A DNA stretch of 64,000 nucleotides from Fodinibacter sp963763015 (GTDB lineage Bacteria > Actinomycetota > Actinomycetes > Actinomycetales > Dermatophilaceae): positions 619,897 to 683,896 of the forward strand of contig CAVXML010000011.1 in the NCBI GenBank assembly GCA_963763015.1, read 5' to 3'. The position numbers were made by a program, and so were the translations under genes. Below the pieces are notes generated by a model that saw nothing but the letters and a program-made list of their open reading frames with translations, did not search any database and was not told the DNA's origin. Of the stretch, positions 1 through 8,912 are shown in pieces (within the stretch, counting starts at the first letter, position 1; every line of letters starts with the position of its first letter).

Positions 1-1221
1 CGCGGCCGGCGTCAGCTTGGAGTTGGAGGCCGAGTCGACCAGCGCCTTGGCGAACTCGTCGTTCCCGAGGGAGGAGACGTAGTCGCCGTTGGCCGGGCCG
101 AGCCCGGCTCCACCGAGCTTGTTCTGGTACTCCTCGGAGAAGATGATCTTGAGCAGCTCCTTCGAGAGCTCCGGGTTCTTCGACTTCGCCGAGATCGCGA
201 TGTTGGACCCACCGGCGAACACCGGTGCCGGCTTGCCGTCGTTGCCCGGAAGCACGAGCGTGCCGAACTTCTCGGGGTTCCACTCGCGGACGATCTTGCC
301 GTCCTGCTTCTTCGCGTCACCGATCGACCAGTGTGCCCAGCCCGGGGCCATGATGGTGCCGGCCGAGAGCGAGGTCTTCCCGGTGGCCGTGCCCGCCTCG
401 TCGGTGATCACGTCGTTGTCGTTGATGTAGAGCCACGGGGTCTGGTCCTTGGCGTCGGCGGGCGCGTTGCTCGCCAGCCGCTGGATCTGCTGCAGCTGCT
501 GCAGGCCCTTGACGGAGCTGGCGTCGGAGAGGGTCGAGACCCACGAACCGTTCTCCTTCTTGGCGAGGTCGCCGCCGTTGGCGAAGATCCACGAGATGCC
601 GTTGCGCCAGTCCTGGCCGCCGATGAAGAAGCCGGAGAAGTTGTCGATGCCGCGGGGGTTCTTCTTCGCGACGACGGCGACGGCCGTGTTGAACTCGTCC
701 AGGGTGGTCGGGGTGTCGACGCCGGCCTCCTTCCAGACGTCCTTGCGGGTGAACATGTAGCGCGAGCCGAAGTAGTACGGCAGCGCGTACTTCTTGCCGT
801 CCACGGACCCGGCCTCGACGAAGGACTGGAGCAGCTTGTCGCCGCCCAGGGCGTCGTACTGGTCGGAGATGTCGAGGAACGCGCCGACGTTCGTGAACGT
901 CGGGCTCTGGGTGTTGCCGAGCTCGGTGACGTCGGGGGTGTTCTCGGCGTCCGGCAGGGCGGTGGTGAGCTTGGTGACGAGGTCGGGCCAGGCCTGTTCC
1001 TCGATCTTCAGGGTGGCCCCTGTCCTTGCCTTGAAGGTGTCGGCGAGGTAGGTACGCAGCTCGTCGGGGGTGTCCCCGCCGGCGAGCCAGAGTGTGATCG
1101 TCTTGCCGGCGTTGTCCGCGGTGCTGGTGGCCGCCGGGGTGTCGGAGTCACCACCGCTCGCACAGGCGGTCAGGAGGAGCGCCACGCTGGTCAGCGCGAC
1201 GATGGGCAGGCGCCGAGTCAT
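1..1221 (-). CDS. Sugar ABC transporter extracellular solute-binding lipoprotein (3' end beyond window)
   Basis: Captures a sugar or oligosaccharide outside the membrane and delivers it to an ABC permease. At least 407 codons are visible and no stop is reached, so the C-terminus lies off the left edge. The N-terminus is a lipoprotein signal with a lipobox (LLLTACASG) and the modified Cys at residue 20. The body reads like the family 1 binding-protein fold, with conserved stretches such as PYYFGSRYMFTRKDVW and FAGGSNIAISAKSK. The ATG is preceded by GAAAGGAC. It lies 52 bp downstream of the ROK repressor gene on the same strand, so the two are probably co-transcribed and sugar-controlled, with permease genes expected further left. 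Which sugar is bound cannot be told from the sequence. Confidence 0.9.
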   Translation of the reverse strand, partial: MTRRLPIVALTSVALLLTACASGGDSDTPAATSTADNAGKTITLWLAGGDTPDELRTYLADTFKARTGATLKIEEQAWPDLVTKLTTALPDAENTPDVTELGNTQSPTFTNVGAFLDISDQYDALGGDKLLQSFVEAGSVDGKKYALPYYFGSRYMFTRKDVWKEAGVDTPTTLDEFNTAVAVVAKKNPRGIDNFSGFFIGGQDWRNGISWIFANGGDLAKKENGSWVSTLSDASSVKGLQQLQQIQRLASNAPADAKDQTPWLYINDNDVITDEAGTATGKTSLSAGTIMAPGWAHWSIGDAKKQDGKIVREWNPEKFGTLVLPGNDGKPAPVFAGGSNIAISAKSKNPELSKELLKIIFSEEYQNKLGGAGLGPANGDYVSSLGNDEFAKALVDSASNSKLTPAA

Positions 1222-1273
1222 TTCGGTTGTCCTTTCGGAGGGTGCTGCGGTGGTGGTGGTGGTGGGTGGTGGC

Positions 1274-2398
1274 CTAGACGACCCCCAGCTGGTCCCAGAG
1301 GACCACTGCCGCTGCGCCCCTGAGGACGATGTCCTCGGGGGACCCGGCGAGGCGGACACGCAGCGGGGCATCGGGGTCCGCGAGCAGGCGCTCCGAGAGC
1401 GTGCGCTCGAGGACGGGAAGGACCGGAGCGAGCAGCTCCTCGGGACCGGCGAGCACGACCTCGGAGAGGTCGAGGGCGGCGACGACGGGGGCCAGGGCGA
1501 CCCCGAGCCGCCGGCCGCCGACCTCGACGACGTCCTGCCCGTCCGGTGCGTCGAGTGCCGCGCGGAGCCGGGGGATCGACAGCCAGGTCTCGAGGCAGCC
1601 GCGCTTGCCGCACGGGCAGTCCTCGCCACCGTCGGTGCCCACGGTGACGTGGCCGATCTCTCCGGCGGCGTGGTGGGCTCCGGAGACTCGACGGCCACCG
1701 GTGACGATGCCGCAGCCGACACCGCGCCCGACGTGCACGAGGACCATGTCCTCGCTTCCGGGGGAGGCGCTGAGCTCGGCCTGCGTCGCGGCATCCGAGT
1801 CGTTGGAGACCAGCACCGGCAGGCCGGTGGCCTCTGCGACGAGGCGGCGCAGCGGCACGTCGGTCCAGCCGAGGTTCGGAGCGGTGCGCACCGTGCCGTG
1901 CCGGTCCACGAGCCCCGGTGTGCCGATGCCGATGCCGAGCACGGGATGCGGAGAGCGGGCGATCGTGGCCTGGACCAGCTCGAGCACCACGGCCGGGTCC
2001 ACGCCCCGGCCGGAGGCGGCGTCGACGGCCGCGGGTCGTTCCTCGCGCACCAGCACCTCACCGGTGATGTCCAGGACCGCGGCCCGCAGCCGGGCCGGCA
2101 CGGAGAGGTCCACCGCGAGCGTGAGCAGCCGGGCCCGGTCCAGGTCGACGAGCGTCGCGCGCTTCCCCGGCCCGCCCTGGACGTCCGGGCCGACGTCGCG
2201 GACCCGCCCCTCGCCGATGAGCTCGGCCACGAGGTCCGACATCGTCACCTTGGTGACGCCGACCTCGCGGGCCAGCTGCGCCCGACTCGTCGGCCCCAGC
2301 CGGCGCAGGGTCTGCAGCACCAGGGAGAGGTTCTGGCGGCGCCCGTCGGTCGGAAGGACCGCGGCGGAGGGCCGGACTCGGCGGGGGGAGGCGCTCAT
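1274..2398 (-). CDS. ROK family transcriptional repressor (NagC/XylR type)
   Basis: Sugar-responsive repressor of 374 residues. Residues about 20-75 form a winged helix-turn-helix (TSRAQLAREVGVTKVTMSDL). The rest is the ROK kinase-like fold with the zinc-binding cysteine cluster CPCGKRGCLETW and glycine-rich ATP-fold motifs (GIGTPG, HVGRGVGCGI). Because it carries the N-terminal HTH it is a regulator rather than a sugar kinase. The start ATG sits only 3 bp from a perfect 19-bp palindrome that is very likely its own operator. The next gene on the same strand is the sugar-binding lipoprotein, so the likely circuit is repression of this transporter operon in the absence of its sugar. The ligand is unknown. 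Confidence 0.93.
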   Translation of the reverse strand: MSASPRRVRPSAAVLPTDGRRQNLSLVLQTLRRLGPTSRAQLAREVGVTKVTMSDLVAELIGEGRVRDVGPDVQGGPGKRATLVDLDRARLLTLAVDLSVPARLRAAVLDITGEVLVREERPAAVDAASGRGVDPAVVLELVQATIARSPHPVLGIGIGTPGLVDRHGTVRTAPNLGWTDVPLRRLVAEATGLPVLVSNDSDAATQAELSASPGSEDMVLVHVGRGVGCGIVTGGRRVSGAHHAAGEIGHVTVGTDGGEDCPCGKRGCLETWLSIPRLRAALDAPDGQDVVEVGGRRLGVALAPVVAALDLSEVVLAGPEELLAPVLPVLERTLSERLLADPDAPLRVRLAGSPEDIVLRGAAAVVLWDQLGVV

Positions 2399-2401
2399 GG
2401 G

Positions 2402-2420
2402 GTTAGTAAACTTTACTAAC
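2402..2420. promoter_or_regulatory. ROK-type operator, perfect 19-bp palindrome
   Basis: GTTAGTAAA-C-TTTACTAAC is a perfect inverted repeat with 9-bp arms and a one-base centre. It resembles the TTAGTAAA-type sites known for actinobacterial ROK repressors. It begins 3 bp upstream of the repressor ATG, so the message is leaderless or the operator covers the ribosome-binding region. The divergent pepN start is 76 bp away. Confidence 0.8.
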
Positions 2421-2496
2421 TATTCCTCCGCAACCCCCTGCGCCCATCCGTCACCGGACCGTGATCTGGGCCCTGCCCTCTGGTTGGGTGGTCGCC

Positions 2497-4956
2497 ATGC
2501 CGTCGCTGACCCGGTCCGAGGCCGTCACCCGCGCCACCCTGCTCACCGTCGACGCCATGGAGGTCGAGCTCGACCTCGACCGCGGCCCGGACGTCTTCGA
2601 CTCCCGCACGACGATCCGGTTCACGTGCCGAGAGCCCGGCAGCGAGACCTTCGTCGAGGTCCGGCCGCGCCAGCTCGGGGCGGTCACGCTCAACGGCCGG
2701 CCGATCGACCCGGAATCCCTTGACGATGGTCGGCTGACCCTGTCCGACCTCTCGACGGACAACGTGCTCGAGGTCGAGGCGACCATGGCCTACAGCCACG
2801 ACGGTGAGGGGCTGCACCGCAGCACGGACCCGGCAGACGGCGAGGACTACGTCTACGGCCACCTGTTCCTCGACGCGGCGCCCACCGTCTTCGCGTGCTT
2901 CGACCAGCCCGACCTCAAGGCGCCGTACAGCGTGACGGTGACGGCACCCGAGCCGTGGACCGTGCTCGGCAACGGTGCCGCCACCCGGACGGGAGCCCGC
3001 CGTACCGTCCTCGCGACCACGCCGCCGCTCGCCACGTACTTCGTCACCGTGTGCGCGGGGCCGTGGGCGTCCGTGCGCGCAGAGCACGACGGCATCCCGC
3101 TCGGCCTGCACGCCCGGCGGTCCCTCGAGCCGCACCTGCGCGAGCAGGCGGAGCACATGCTCGACACCACGCGGGCGTGCTTCGACCACTACCACCGCCT
3201 CTTCGGCATCCGCTACCCCTTCGGGGAGTACCACCAGGTGTTCGTGCCGGAGTTCAACGCGGGGGCCATGGAGAACCCGGGGTGCGTCACCTTCCGCGAC
3301 ACGATGGTCTTCCGCGGTGCGGCGACGCCCGACGAGGTGCTCCAGCGCAGCAACACCATCGCGCACGAGATGGCGCACATGTGGTTCGGCGACCTCGTGA
3401 CGATGCACTGGTGGGACGACCTGTGGCTCAACGAGTCGTTCGCCGAGTACATGGCCTATGAGGCGCTGACGGCGGTCACCGAGTTCACGGACGCATGGGT
3501 GGAGTTCGGCGTCGTCCGCAAGCTGTGGGGCTATGCGGCGGAGCGGGCCCCCAGCACCCACCCCGTGGCGGGCTTGCCGGCGCCGGACGCGCACTCGGCC
3601 CTGGGCAACTTCGACGGGATCTCGTACGCCAAGGGTGCCTCGGTGCTCCGCCAGCTCATCGCGCACATCGGCGAGGCGGCCTTCGTGCGAGGCGTCTCGG
3701 CCCACCTCGAAGAGAACGCCTTCCGCAACGGTGACCTCGCGGAGTTCCTCCGGGCGATGGAGGAGGCATCCGGGCGGTCGCTGGACGCATGGAGCACGGC
3801 CTGGCTCCGCACGGCGGGCGCCGACCGGCTCTCCCTGGAGGACGGCGTCCTCGTGCGCACACCCCCGTCGGGGCAGTCGGTCGACCGGCCGCACACGGTC
3901 GACGTCGCCGCGTACGACAAGGGGGCGGAGGTCGTCCGCGTCCAGGTCGTCGTCGAGAGTGAGTGCACCCCGGTGACGGGCCTGGACACCCTCGGGCCGG
4001 ACGCACTCGTCGTGCCCAACGCGGCGGACCTCACCTGGGCCGAGGTGGCACTCGACCAGCGGACGATGGACCACCTCGTCGGCGGGCTCGCCGACGTGAC
4101 CGACGCCTCGGCCCGGTCGGTGGTGTGGGTGGCCCTGCTCGGGGCGGTGCACCGGGCCGAGGTCGACCCCCGGCTCGCCCTGGACGTCTTCGCGGCCGCC
4201 TGGCCCCACGAGACGTCCTCGGCCGTGCTCGCCCGGACGGCCCTGGTGGTGACCAGCAAGGTCGTGCCCCTCTTCCTCCCGCCCGAGGAGCAGGATGCCG
4301 CCCTGGCGCGGGTCGCGCGGGCCGCCGACGAGCTCCTCGAGAAGTCCACCGGGGCGGCCTCGGTGCTGGGCGCGCGGGTCTGGGCGCGCAGCGGCTCGGA
4401 CCTCGAGCGGCTGCGGCGCTGGTCGCAGGGTGAGGGACTGCCCCCCGTGCTCGTCGGCGACGACGACTTCCGATGGGCGGTGCTCCGACGGTTGGCCACG
4501 CTCGGCGAGCTGTCCGACGCCCAGATCGAGGCAGCCGAGGCCGAAGACCGCTCCCTGGCAGGCGTCCTGGCAGCATTGGGCGTCCGTGCCGTCCGTCCCA
4601 CGGCCGAGGCCAAGGACTGGGCGTGGACCAGGCTGCGGGACGACGAGACGCTGTCCAACTACTCTGCCCTGTCGATCGCGGGGGGCTTCTGGGCCGCGCC
4701 GGACCGCGAGCTCGTCCGCCCCTACGTCGAGCGCGTCGGCGACCTCGTCGTGCACCTGTCGGAGCGCATGGGTGACGACGCCCTGTCGAGGGTCGTGACG
4801 GCGATCCACCCCACCACGGTCGTCGAGGAGTCGACAGGGGCGGCCTCGGCCGCAGTGCTGGCTCGCGACGACCTCACGCCCGGGGTGCGCCGGGCGCTCG
4901 TCGACGCCGACCACGCCCTGCGCGAGGCGCTCACCAGCCGTCGCCGCTTCGGCTGA
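2497..4956 (+). CDS. pepN: Aminopeptidase N (M1 family zinc metallopeptidase)
   Basis: Cytoplasmic broad-specificity aminopeptidase that removes N-terminal residues from peptides. The chosen product is 819 residues, normal for actinobacterial PepN, starting MPSLTRSEAV as in relatives; an in-frame GTG 36 bp upstream would add an unconserved extension. Visible motifs are the exopeptidase signature GAMEN (about residue 256), the zinc site HEMAHMWFGD starting at H290, and the downstream zinc ligand in WLNESFAEY, giving HExxH-18-E. A C-terminal ERAP1-like helical domain follows. It is divergent from the ROK gene and shares its operator-containing spacer, but nothing else links it to sugar control. 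Confidence 0.95.
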   Translation: MPSLTRSEAVTRATLLTVDAMEVELDLDRGPDVFDSRTTIRFTCREPGSETFVEVRPRQLGAVTLNGRPIDPESLDDGRLTLSDLSTDNVLEVEATMAYSHDGEGLHRSTDPADGEDYVYGHLFLDAAPTVFACFDQPDLKAPYSVTVTAPEPWTVLGNGAATRTGARRTVLATTPPLATYFVTVCAGPWASVRAEHDGIPLGLHARRSLEPHLREQAEHMLDTTRACFDHYHRLFGIRYPFGEYHQVFVPEFNAGAMENPGCVTFRDTMVFRGAATPDEVLQRSNTIAHEMAHMWFGDLVTMHWWDDLWLNESFAEYMAYEALTAVTEFTDAWVEFGVVRKLWGYAAERAPSTHPVAGLPAPDAHSALGNFDGISYAKGASVLRQLIAHIGEAAFVRGVSAHLEENAFRNGDLAEFLRAMEEASGRSLDAWSTAWLRTAGADRLSLEDGVLVRTPPSGQSVDRPHTVDVAAYDKGAEVVRVQVVVESECTPVTGLDTLGPDALVVPNAADLTWAEVALDQRTMDHLVGGLADVTDASARSVVWVALLGAVHRAEVDPRLALDVFAAAWPHETSSAVLARTALVVTSKVVPLFLPPEEQDAALARVARAADELLEKSTGAASVLGARVWARSGSDLERLRRWSQGEGLPPVLVGDDDFRWAVLRRLATLGELSDAQIEAAEAEDRSLAGVLAALGVRAVRPTAEAKDWAWTRLRDDETLSNYSALSIAGGFWAAPDRELVRPYVERVGDLVVHLSERMGDDALSRVVTAIHPTTVVEESTGAASAAVLARDDLTPGVRRALVDADHALREALTSRRRFG

Positions 4957-4992
4957 ACCGCACACACGCTCGAACGGATCGCTGTCGGGCTG

Positions 4993-5525
4993 GTGCCTGA
5001 GGCAGACCCGCCGAGCTTCGACTTCCTCGAGATCCTGCAGGCCGAGCTGGCCGCCCGGCGACTGGACTACGACATTGCCTCCGTGCGGTCGACGGCACCT
5101 ACGACGGAAGGAAGTTCCGTTTCGTCAACACCCACCTCGAGGTCGAGGACTCACCGCTCGTGCAGCAGGCCCAGGCGCGGGAGTTCCTCGCCGGGCCGGC
5201 TCGCGGCTCCGGAGCGGTCATCGCCACCGGTGACTTCAACTCGGCCGCCGACGGCAGCACGACGACGTCCTACGCCGACCTGACCAGGTCGTGGTTCGGG
5301 GACGCCTGGTCCGTCAACCCCGGCGACCCCGGGCTCACCTGCTGCCAGAACTCCACGCTCACCAACCCGACGTCGATCCTGCGCAGCCGGATCGACCTCG
5401 TGCTCACCCACGGTGCCGTGCGCCCGCTGAGTGCCGAGGTCGTGGGTGACAGCCCGTTCCAGGCGCAGCCGCCCTTCTGGGCCTCCGACCACGCCGGCGT
5501 GGTCGCCACCGTCCGACTGCACTGA
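4993..5525 (+). pseudogene. Endonuclease/exonuclease/phosphatase family protein, decayed
   Basis: Remnant of a DNase I-like hydrolase. A first piece (about 4993-5080) reads PSFDFLEILQAELAARRL, and a second piece in a different frame (about 5082-5525) reads DGTYDGRKFRFVNTHLEVED and continues through GDFNSA to SDHAGVVATV near the C-terminus. In intact family members these two pieces are separated by roughly a hundred or more residues that are missing here, and the N-terminal part with its signal peptide is also absent. The catalytic GDFN and SDH motifs survive in the C-terminal half. The internal deletion plus frame change makes a working product unlikely. It lies directly behind pepN. Confidence 0.72.
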
Positions 5526-5534
5526 CCTCGAACG

Positions 5535-5930
5535 TCAGAGGGAGGGTCGGAGCCGTCGCCAGCCCCCGGCCCGGTTGTTGGCGATGACGGCACGGAACAG
5601 CTCGACAAGGGCCGCCTCGTCGAGCTCGTCGTCGCGGCGGATCTGGATGCCGCGGGCAGTGGTGTTCCCCTGCCCCTGGTTGATCACGCCGTGCGGGTCG
5701 GGTGCGATCGGGTCGTAGACGAAGACGTTGAGGTGGTCCTTGGCGCCCAGCAGCGCACACACGTTGCCCTCGAGGACGAAGTACGGCTGTACCCGACGCT
5801 TGATGACCTCCTCCACGTCGGGGTCTGCCTCGTGCACGAGCTCACGCACGCGCTGCGCGACCGCCTGCTGCCACTGCGGCAGCGCGTCGATGTAGGCATC
5901 CACCCGTGGGTCCCGCTGGCTTCCCGGCAC
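5535..5930 (-). CDS. DUF1801 domain-containing protein
   Basis: Small cytoplasmic protein of 131 residues with a GTG start. The whole length matches the DUF1801/YdhG-like fold: an N-terminal helical part (VDAYIDALPQWQQAVAQRVR) and a core with ADPDVEEVIKRRVQPYF, followed by the basic IQIRRDDELDEAALVELFR tail. The fold is related to frataxin-like iron-binding proteins, but the biochemical role is not established. It converges on the endonuclease/phosphatase pseudogene and is divergent from the alpha/beta hydrolase gene. Confidence 0.85.
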   Translation of the reverse strand: MPGSQRDPRVDAYIDALPQWQQAVAQRVRELVHEADPDVEEVIKRRVQPYFVLEGNVCALLGAKDHLNVFVYDPIAPDPHGVINQGQGNTTARGIQIRRDDELDEAALVELFRAVIANNRAGGWRRLRPSL

Positions 5931-5943
5931 GTCACGAGCGTAG

Positions 5944-5973
5944 TGACCGCACGTCGCCGCCTTCTCCTACACT
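5944..5973 (+). promoter_or_regulatory. Candidate promoter of the alpha/beta hydrolase gene
   Basis: TGACCG (5944-5949) and TACACT (5968-5973) are spaced by 18 bp, about 28 bp upstream of the hydrolase start, and fit a housekeeping -35/-10 pair. Judged by eye only. Confidence 0.35.
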
Positions 5974-6001
5974 GTCGGAGTTCGCGGCGGGAGGGCAGGA
6001 G

Positions 6002-6877
6002 ATGAACGGTCGGACGCGCACTTTGCAGACCCCTGACGTCGAGCTGGTCTACGACGTCCGCGAGCCGTCCGAGGGGCACGCCGCCTCCCGGCCGCTGCTC
6101 ATGGCCGGCCACCCCATGGATGCCGGCGGGTTCACCGCGCTCGCGTCGTACTTCCCCGACCGCACGGTGGTGACCTACGACCCGCGGGGCGTCGGCCGCA
6201 GCGTGCGAACGGACGGCCGCGACGACTCCACCCCCGAGATGCACGCCGCCGACCTGCACGCGCTGGTCACCGTCCTGGGCAGGGGACCCGTCGACCTCTT
6301 CGCGAGCAGTGGTGGGGCGGTCAACGCCCTCGCCCTCGTGGCGGCACATCCGCACGACCTCGCCACCCTCGTGGCCCACGAGCCGCCGCTCACCGGGCTG
6401 CTGCCCGACGCCGAGCAGGTGGCGGCGGCCGAGCGGCAGGTCCAGGCGGCGTACCACCGGGCCGGTTTCGGGGCGGGCATGGCGCGGTTCATCGCGATGA
6501 TCTCGTGGCAGGGGGAGCTCACCGACGAGGTCGCCGCCCAGCCCGACCCGGACCCGGCGCAGTTCGGGCTGCCCACCGAGGACGACGGCACGAGGGACGA
6601 CCCGCTCCTCTCGGGGACCGGCAACGAGATCACCGCGTTCCGGCCCGACTCCCACGCCCTCGCCGCGGCGCCGACGCGGGTGGTCGTCGCGGCCGGCGTG
6701 GAGTCGCGCAACGTGCTGACCGGCCGCACCGCCGAGGCCGTGGCCGCGCTGCTCGACCAGCCCCTCGTGGAGTTCCCCAGCCACCACGGCGGGTTCCTCG
6801 GCGGCGACTCCGGGTACGCGGGCGAGCCGGAGGCGTTCGCCGCCCGACTGCGTCAGGTGCTCGACGGCGCCGTCTGA
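6002..6877 (+). CDS. Alpha/beta-fold hydrolase
   Basis: Soluble hydrolase of 291 residues; substrate unknown. The fold is shown by the oxyanion-region motif GHPMDAGGF, the strand YDPRGVGRS, the nucleophile elbow in DLFASSGGAVNALAL (A-S-S-G-G, a relaxed form of GxSxG), and the C-terminal catalytic histidine in FPSHHGGFLG. The ATG at 6002 follows GGGAGGGCAGGAG. It converges on the VWA protein gene, whose stop lies 10 bp beyond. The first position of the elbow is Ala rather than Gly, which occurs in several esterase and epoxide-hydrolase subfamilies. Confidence 0.88.
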   Translation: MNGRTRTLQTPDVELVYDVREPSEGHAASRPLLMAGHPMDAGGFTALASYFPDRTVVTYDPRGVGRSVRTDGRDDSTPEMHAADLHALVTVLGRGPVDLFASSGGAVNALALVAAHPHDLATLVAHEPPLTGLLPDAEQVAAAERQVQAAYHRAGFGAGMARFIAMISWQGELTDEVAAQPDPDPAQFGLPTEDDGTRDDPLLSGTGNEITAFRPDSHALAAAPTRVVVAAGVESRNVLTGRTAEAVAALLDQPLVEFPSHHGGFLGGDSGYAGEPEAFAARLRQVLDGAV

Positions 6878-6887
6878 GGGACCAGGG

Positions 6888-8912
6888 TCACTCGGCCCAG
6901 AAGCCCCGCCCGCCGAAGAGGTCTCGGTACGACGAGCCGAACGCCGACCCGGGGTCGCGCGACCCGAGGTACGAACCGACGACCGCCGCGCCGAGGTCGC
7001 CGAGCTCCGGCGCCACGACCCGCCCGCCGACTCGGCGAGCCATGCCGTCGACGAACCGGGCGAGCCCGGCATCCTCGCCGAGCCGGAAGATCGTGGTCTG
7101 GGCACCGAGCCGCGCGGCGGCATCCAGCTCACGCACCGCGAGCGCGATGGTGCGGGGGTGCGGCGGGTAGTCGAAGAACACCTCGCCACCGGGCTCGAGG
7201 TGCGAGGTCGGCTCCCCGTCGGTGACGATCAGCAGCACCGACTGCTCGTGGGGATGCCGCCGGAAGTGCCGGTTGGCGAGGAGCAGGGCGTGGTGCAGGT
7301 TCGTGCCCTTCTCCCACCGCGCGTCGAGGGCGGTGAGCTGCTCGATCTGCATGGTGTGGGCGTGCCGGCCGAAGCCGATGAGCTCGAGGTGGTCGCCGCG
7401 GAAGCGGGTCGAGACCAGCTGGTGCAGGGCGAGCGCGGTGCGCTTCATCGGCACCCACCGGCCGTCCATCGCCATCGAGAAGGAGGTGTCGACGAGCAGG
7501 GCCACGCAGGCCCGGGTCCGTGCCTCGGTCTCGGTCACCTCGACGTCGCGGATGTCCAGCCGGATGCCGGTGCGCGCGCTGGGGTCGTCCGCTGCCGTGC
7601 GCGTGAGTGCGTTCGTCATGGTGCGGGTGACGTCCCACGGCTCGGTGTCCCCGAACTCCCACGGCCGCGTGGCCCCGCTCTGCTCGCCGGCCGCACCGGC
7701 GGCACGGACGTCTCGCGCGCCGGCCCGGGCGGACAGCCGGCCCGCGACGTCGCGCAGCAGCGACCGGCCCAGCTCGCGCATGGCCCGGGGTGAGAGCCGG
7801 AGGGTGCCGTCGGTGGCGCGGGTGAGGTACCCGCTCTCACGCAGCGCCTTCTCCAGCTCGGCGAGGGCGCGGGCGTCGACGGCCGCCTCCTGGCCCAGCT
7901 GACGGGCGAGGGCGTCGAGGTCGACGTCGTCCATCCGAGCCCCCGGGTGTGCCTGCGCGAGCTGGTCGGAGAGCCCGTCGAGCTCGGCGAGGTCCTGGAG
8001 CACCCCCGTCCCGTCCCCGAGGCCGAGGCCCTGCTGGCCGCTGAACTGCTCCGAGCCGTCCCAGTCCTCGCCCGGGCGGAGCGACTGGAGCGTCGCGTCG
8101 AGCTGCGCGAGCTGGTCCATCAGGGCGGGGGAGCCGAACGCCTGCTGGGAGAGCTGCGCCAGCTCGGCCCGCTGCTCCGGCGTCATCGACGCCAGCATCC
8201 GCTGGGCGGCCGCGGCCCGGGCCGCCAGCGCGTCGACGAGCTCGTCGACCGTCGCGGGGTGCTCGGGGAAGAAGTCGCCGTGCCGGTCCATGAAGTCGCG
8301 GAACTGCTCGCTCGTGTCGTCCCCCCGCGCGTGCGCCGCCAGGAGGTCGTTGAGGTCGCGCAGCATCTCCTCGACCCGCTGGCGGTCCTCGTCGCTGGCG
8401 TTCTCGAGGGCCTGCTTCATCCCGGCGAACCGTTGGTCGAGCAGCTCGCGGCCCAGGAGGTCCTTGATCTGCTCGTACTTCTGCCTGGCCTCGCCGCTGC
8501 GCCACTGGTAGTCGGCGAGCTCGGTGACCGCAGCGGCCGGCGAGGGCGACAGACCCTCCATCCGCATCTCGGCGAACCGGGCGTCGTCGTCGAGGTCGCG
8601 GGCGAGCTGCTTGCGCTCGGCGAGCACGGCCTCGTCGAGGAGGCGACGGACCTCCTCCAGCGTGCCGCCGAGGGAGTGCTCGCGCAGGAGCTCGCGCCGC
8701 CGTGCCGCGACCTGGCGGGCGAGGTCGTCGAGCCCGGTGCGAGACGGCGATCCGCGCCGCAGCAGCTCACGCATGGCCCGCTCCGGTGAGGCACCGGCCA
8801 TGACGTCCTCGCCGATCGCCGCCAGCGCCTCCCGCAGGTCGACCGGTGGCGCCAGCGGGTCGGGCCCCCCGGCGTACCGGGCGTACCTCGACCTGCGACC
8901 CCGGGCGCTCAT
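6888..8912 (-). CDS. von Willebrand factor type A domain protein (partner of AAA+ ATPase)
   Basis: Protein of 674 residues, with a long helical N-terminal region of about 430 residues rich in Glu, Arg and Ala, then a C-terminal VWA domain carrying a MIDAS metal site (LLVDTSFSMAMDGRW, the DxSxS signature) and the later Thr and Asp elements (KGTNLHHAL, IVTDGEPTSH). Pairs of this kind act like magnesium-chelatase D/I or MoxR-VWA chaperone machines that remodel or load cofactor into a client. It overlaps the upstream AAA+ gene by 4 bp (ATGA), so the two are translationally coupled. The client is unknown. Confidence 0.88.
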   Translation of the reverse strand: MSARGRRSRYARYAGGPDPLAPPVDLREALAAIGEDVMAGASPERAMRELLRRGSPSRTGLDDLARQVAARRRELLREHSLGGTLEEVRRLLDEAVLAERKQLARDLDDDARFAEMRMEGLSPSPAAAVTELADYQWRSGEARQKYEQIKDLLGRELLDQRFAGMKQALENASDEDRQRVEEMLRDLNDLLAAHARGDDTSEQFRDFMDRHGDFFPEHPATVDELVDALAARAAAAQRMLASMTPEQRAELAQLSQQAFGSPALMDQLAQLDATLQSLRPGEDWDGSEQFSGQQGLGLGDGTGVLQDLAELDGLSDQLAQAHPGARMDDVDLDALARQLGQEAAVDARALAELEKALRESGYLTRATDGTLRLSPRAMRELGRSLLRDVAGRLSARAGARDVRAAGAAGEQSGATRPWEFGDTEPWDVTRTMTNALTRTAADDPSARTGIRLDIRDVEVTETEARTRACVALLVDTSFSMAMDGRWVPMKRTALALHQLVSTRFRGDHLELIGFGRHAHTMQIEQLTALDARWEKGTNLHHALLLANRHFRRHPHEQSVLLIVTDGEPTSHLEPGGEVFFDYPPHPRTIALAVRELDAAARLGAQTTIFRLGEDAGLARFVDGMARRVGGRVVAPELGDLGAAVVGSYLGSRDPGSAFGSSYRDLFGGRGFWAE

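Noticed and set aside
2416..4965. An 849-codon minus-strand open frame opposite pepN
   Set aside because: Compositional shadow; PepN motifs on the plus strand are unambiguous.
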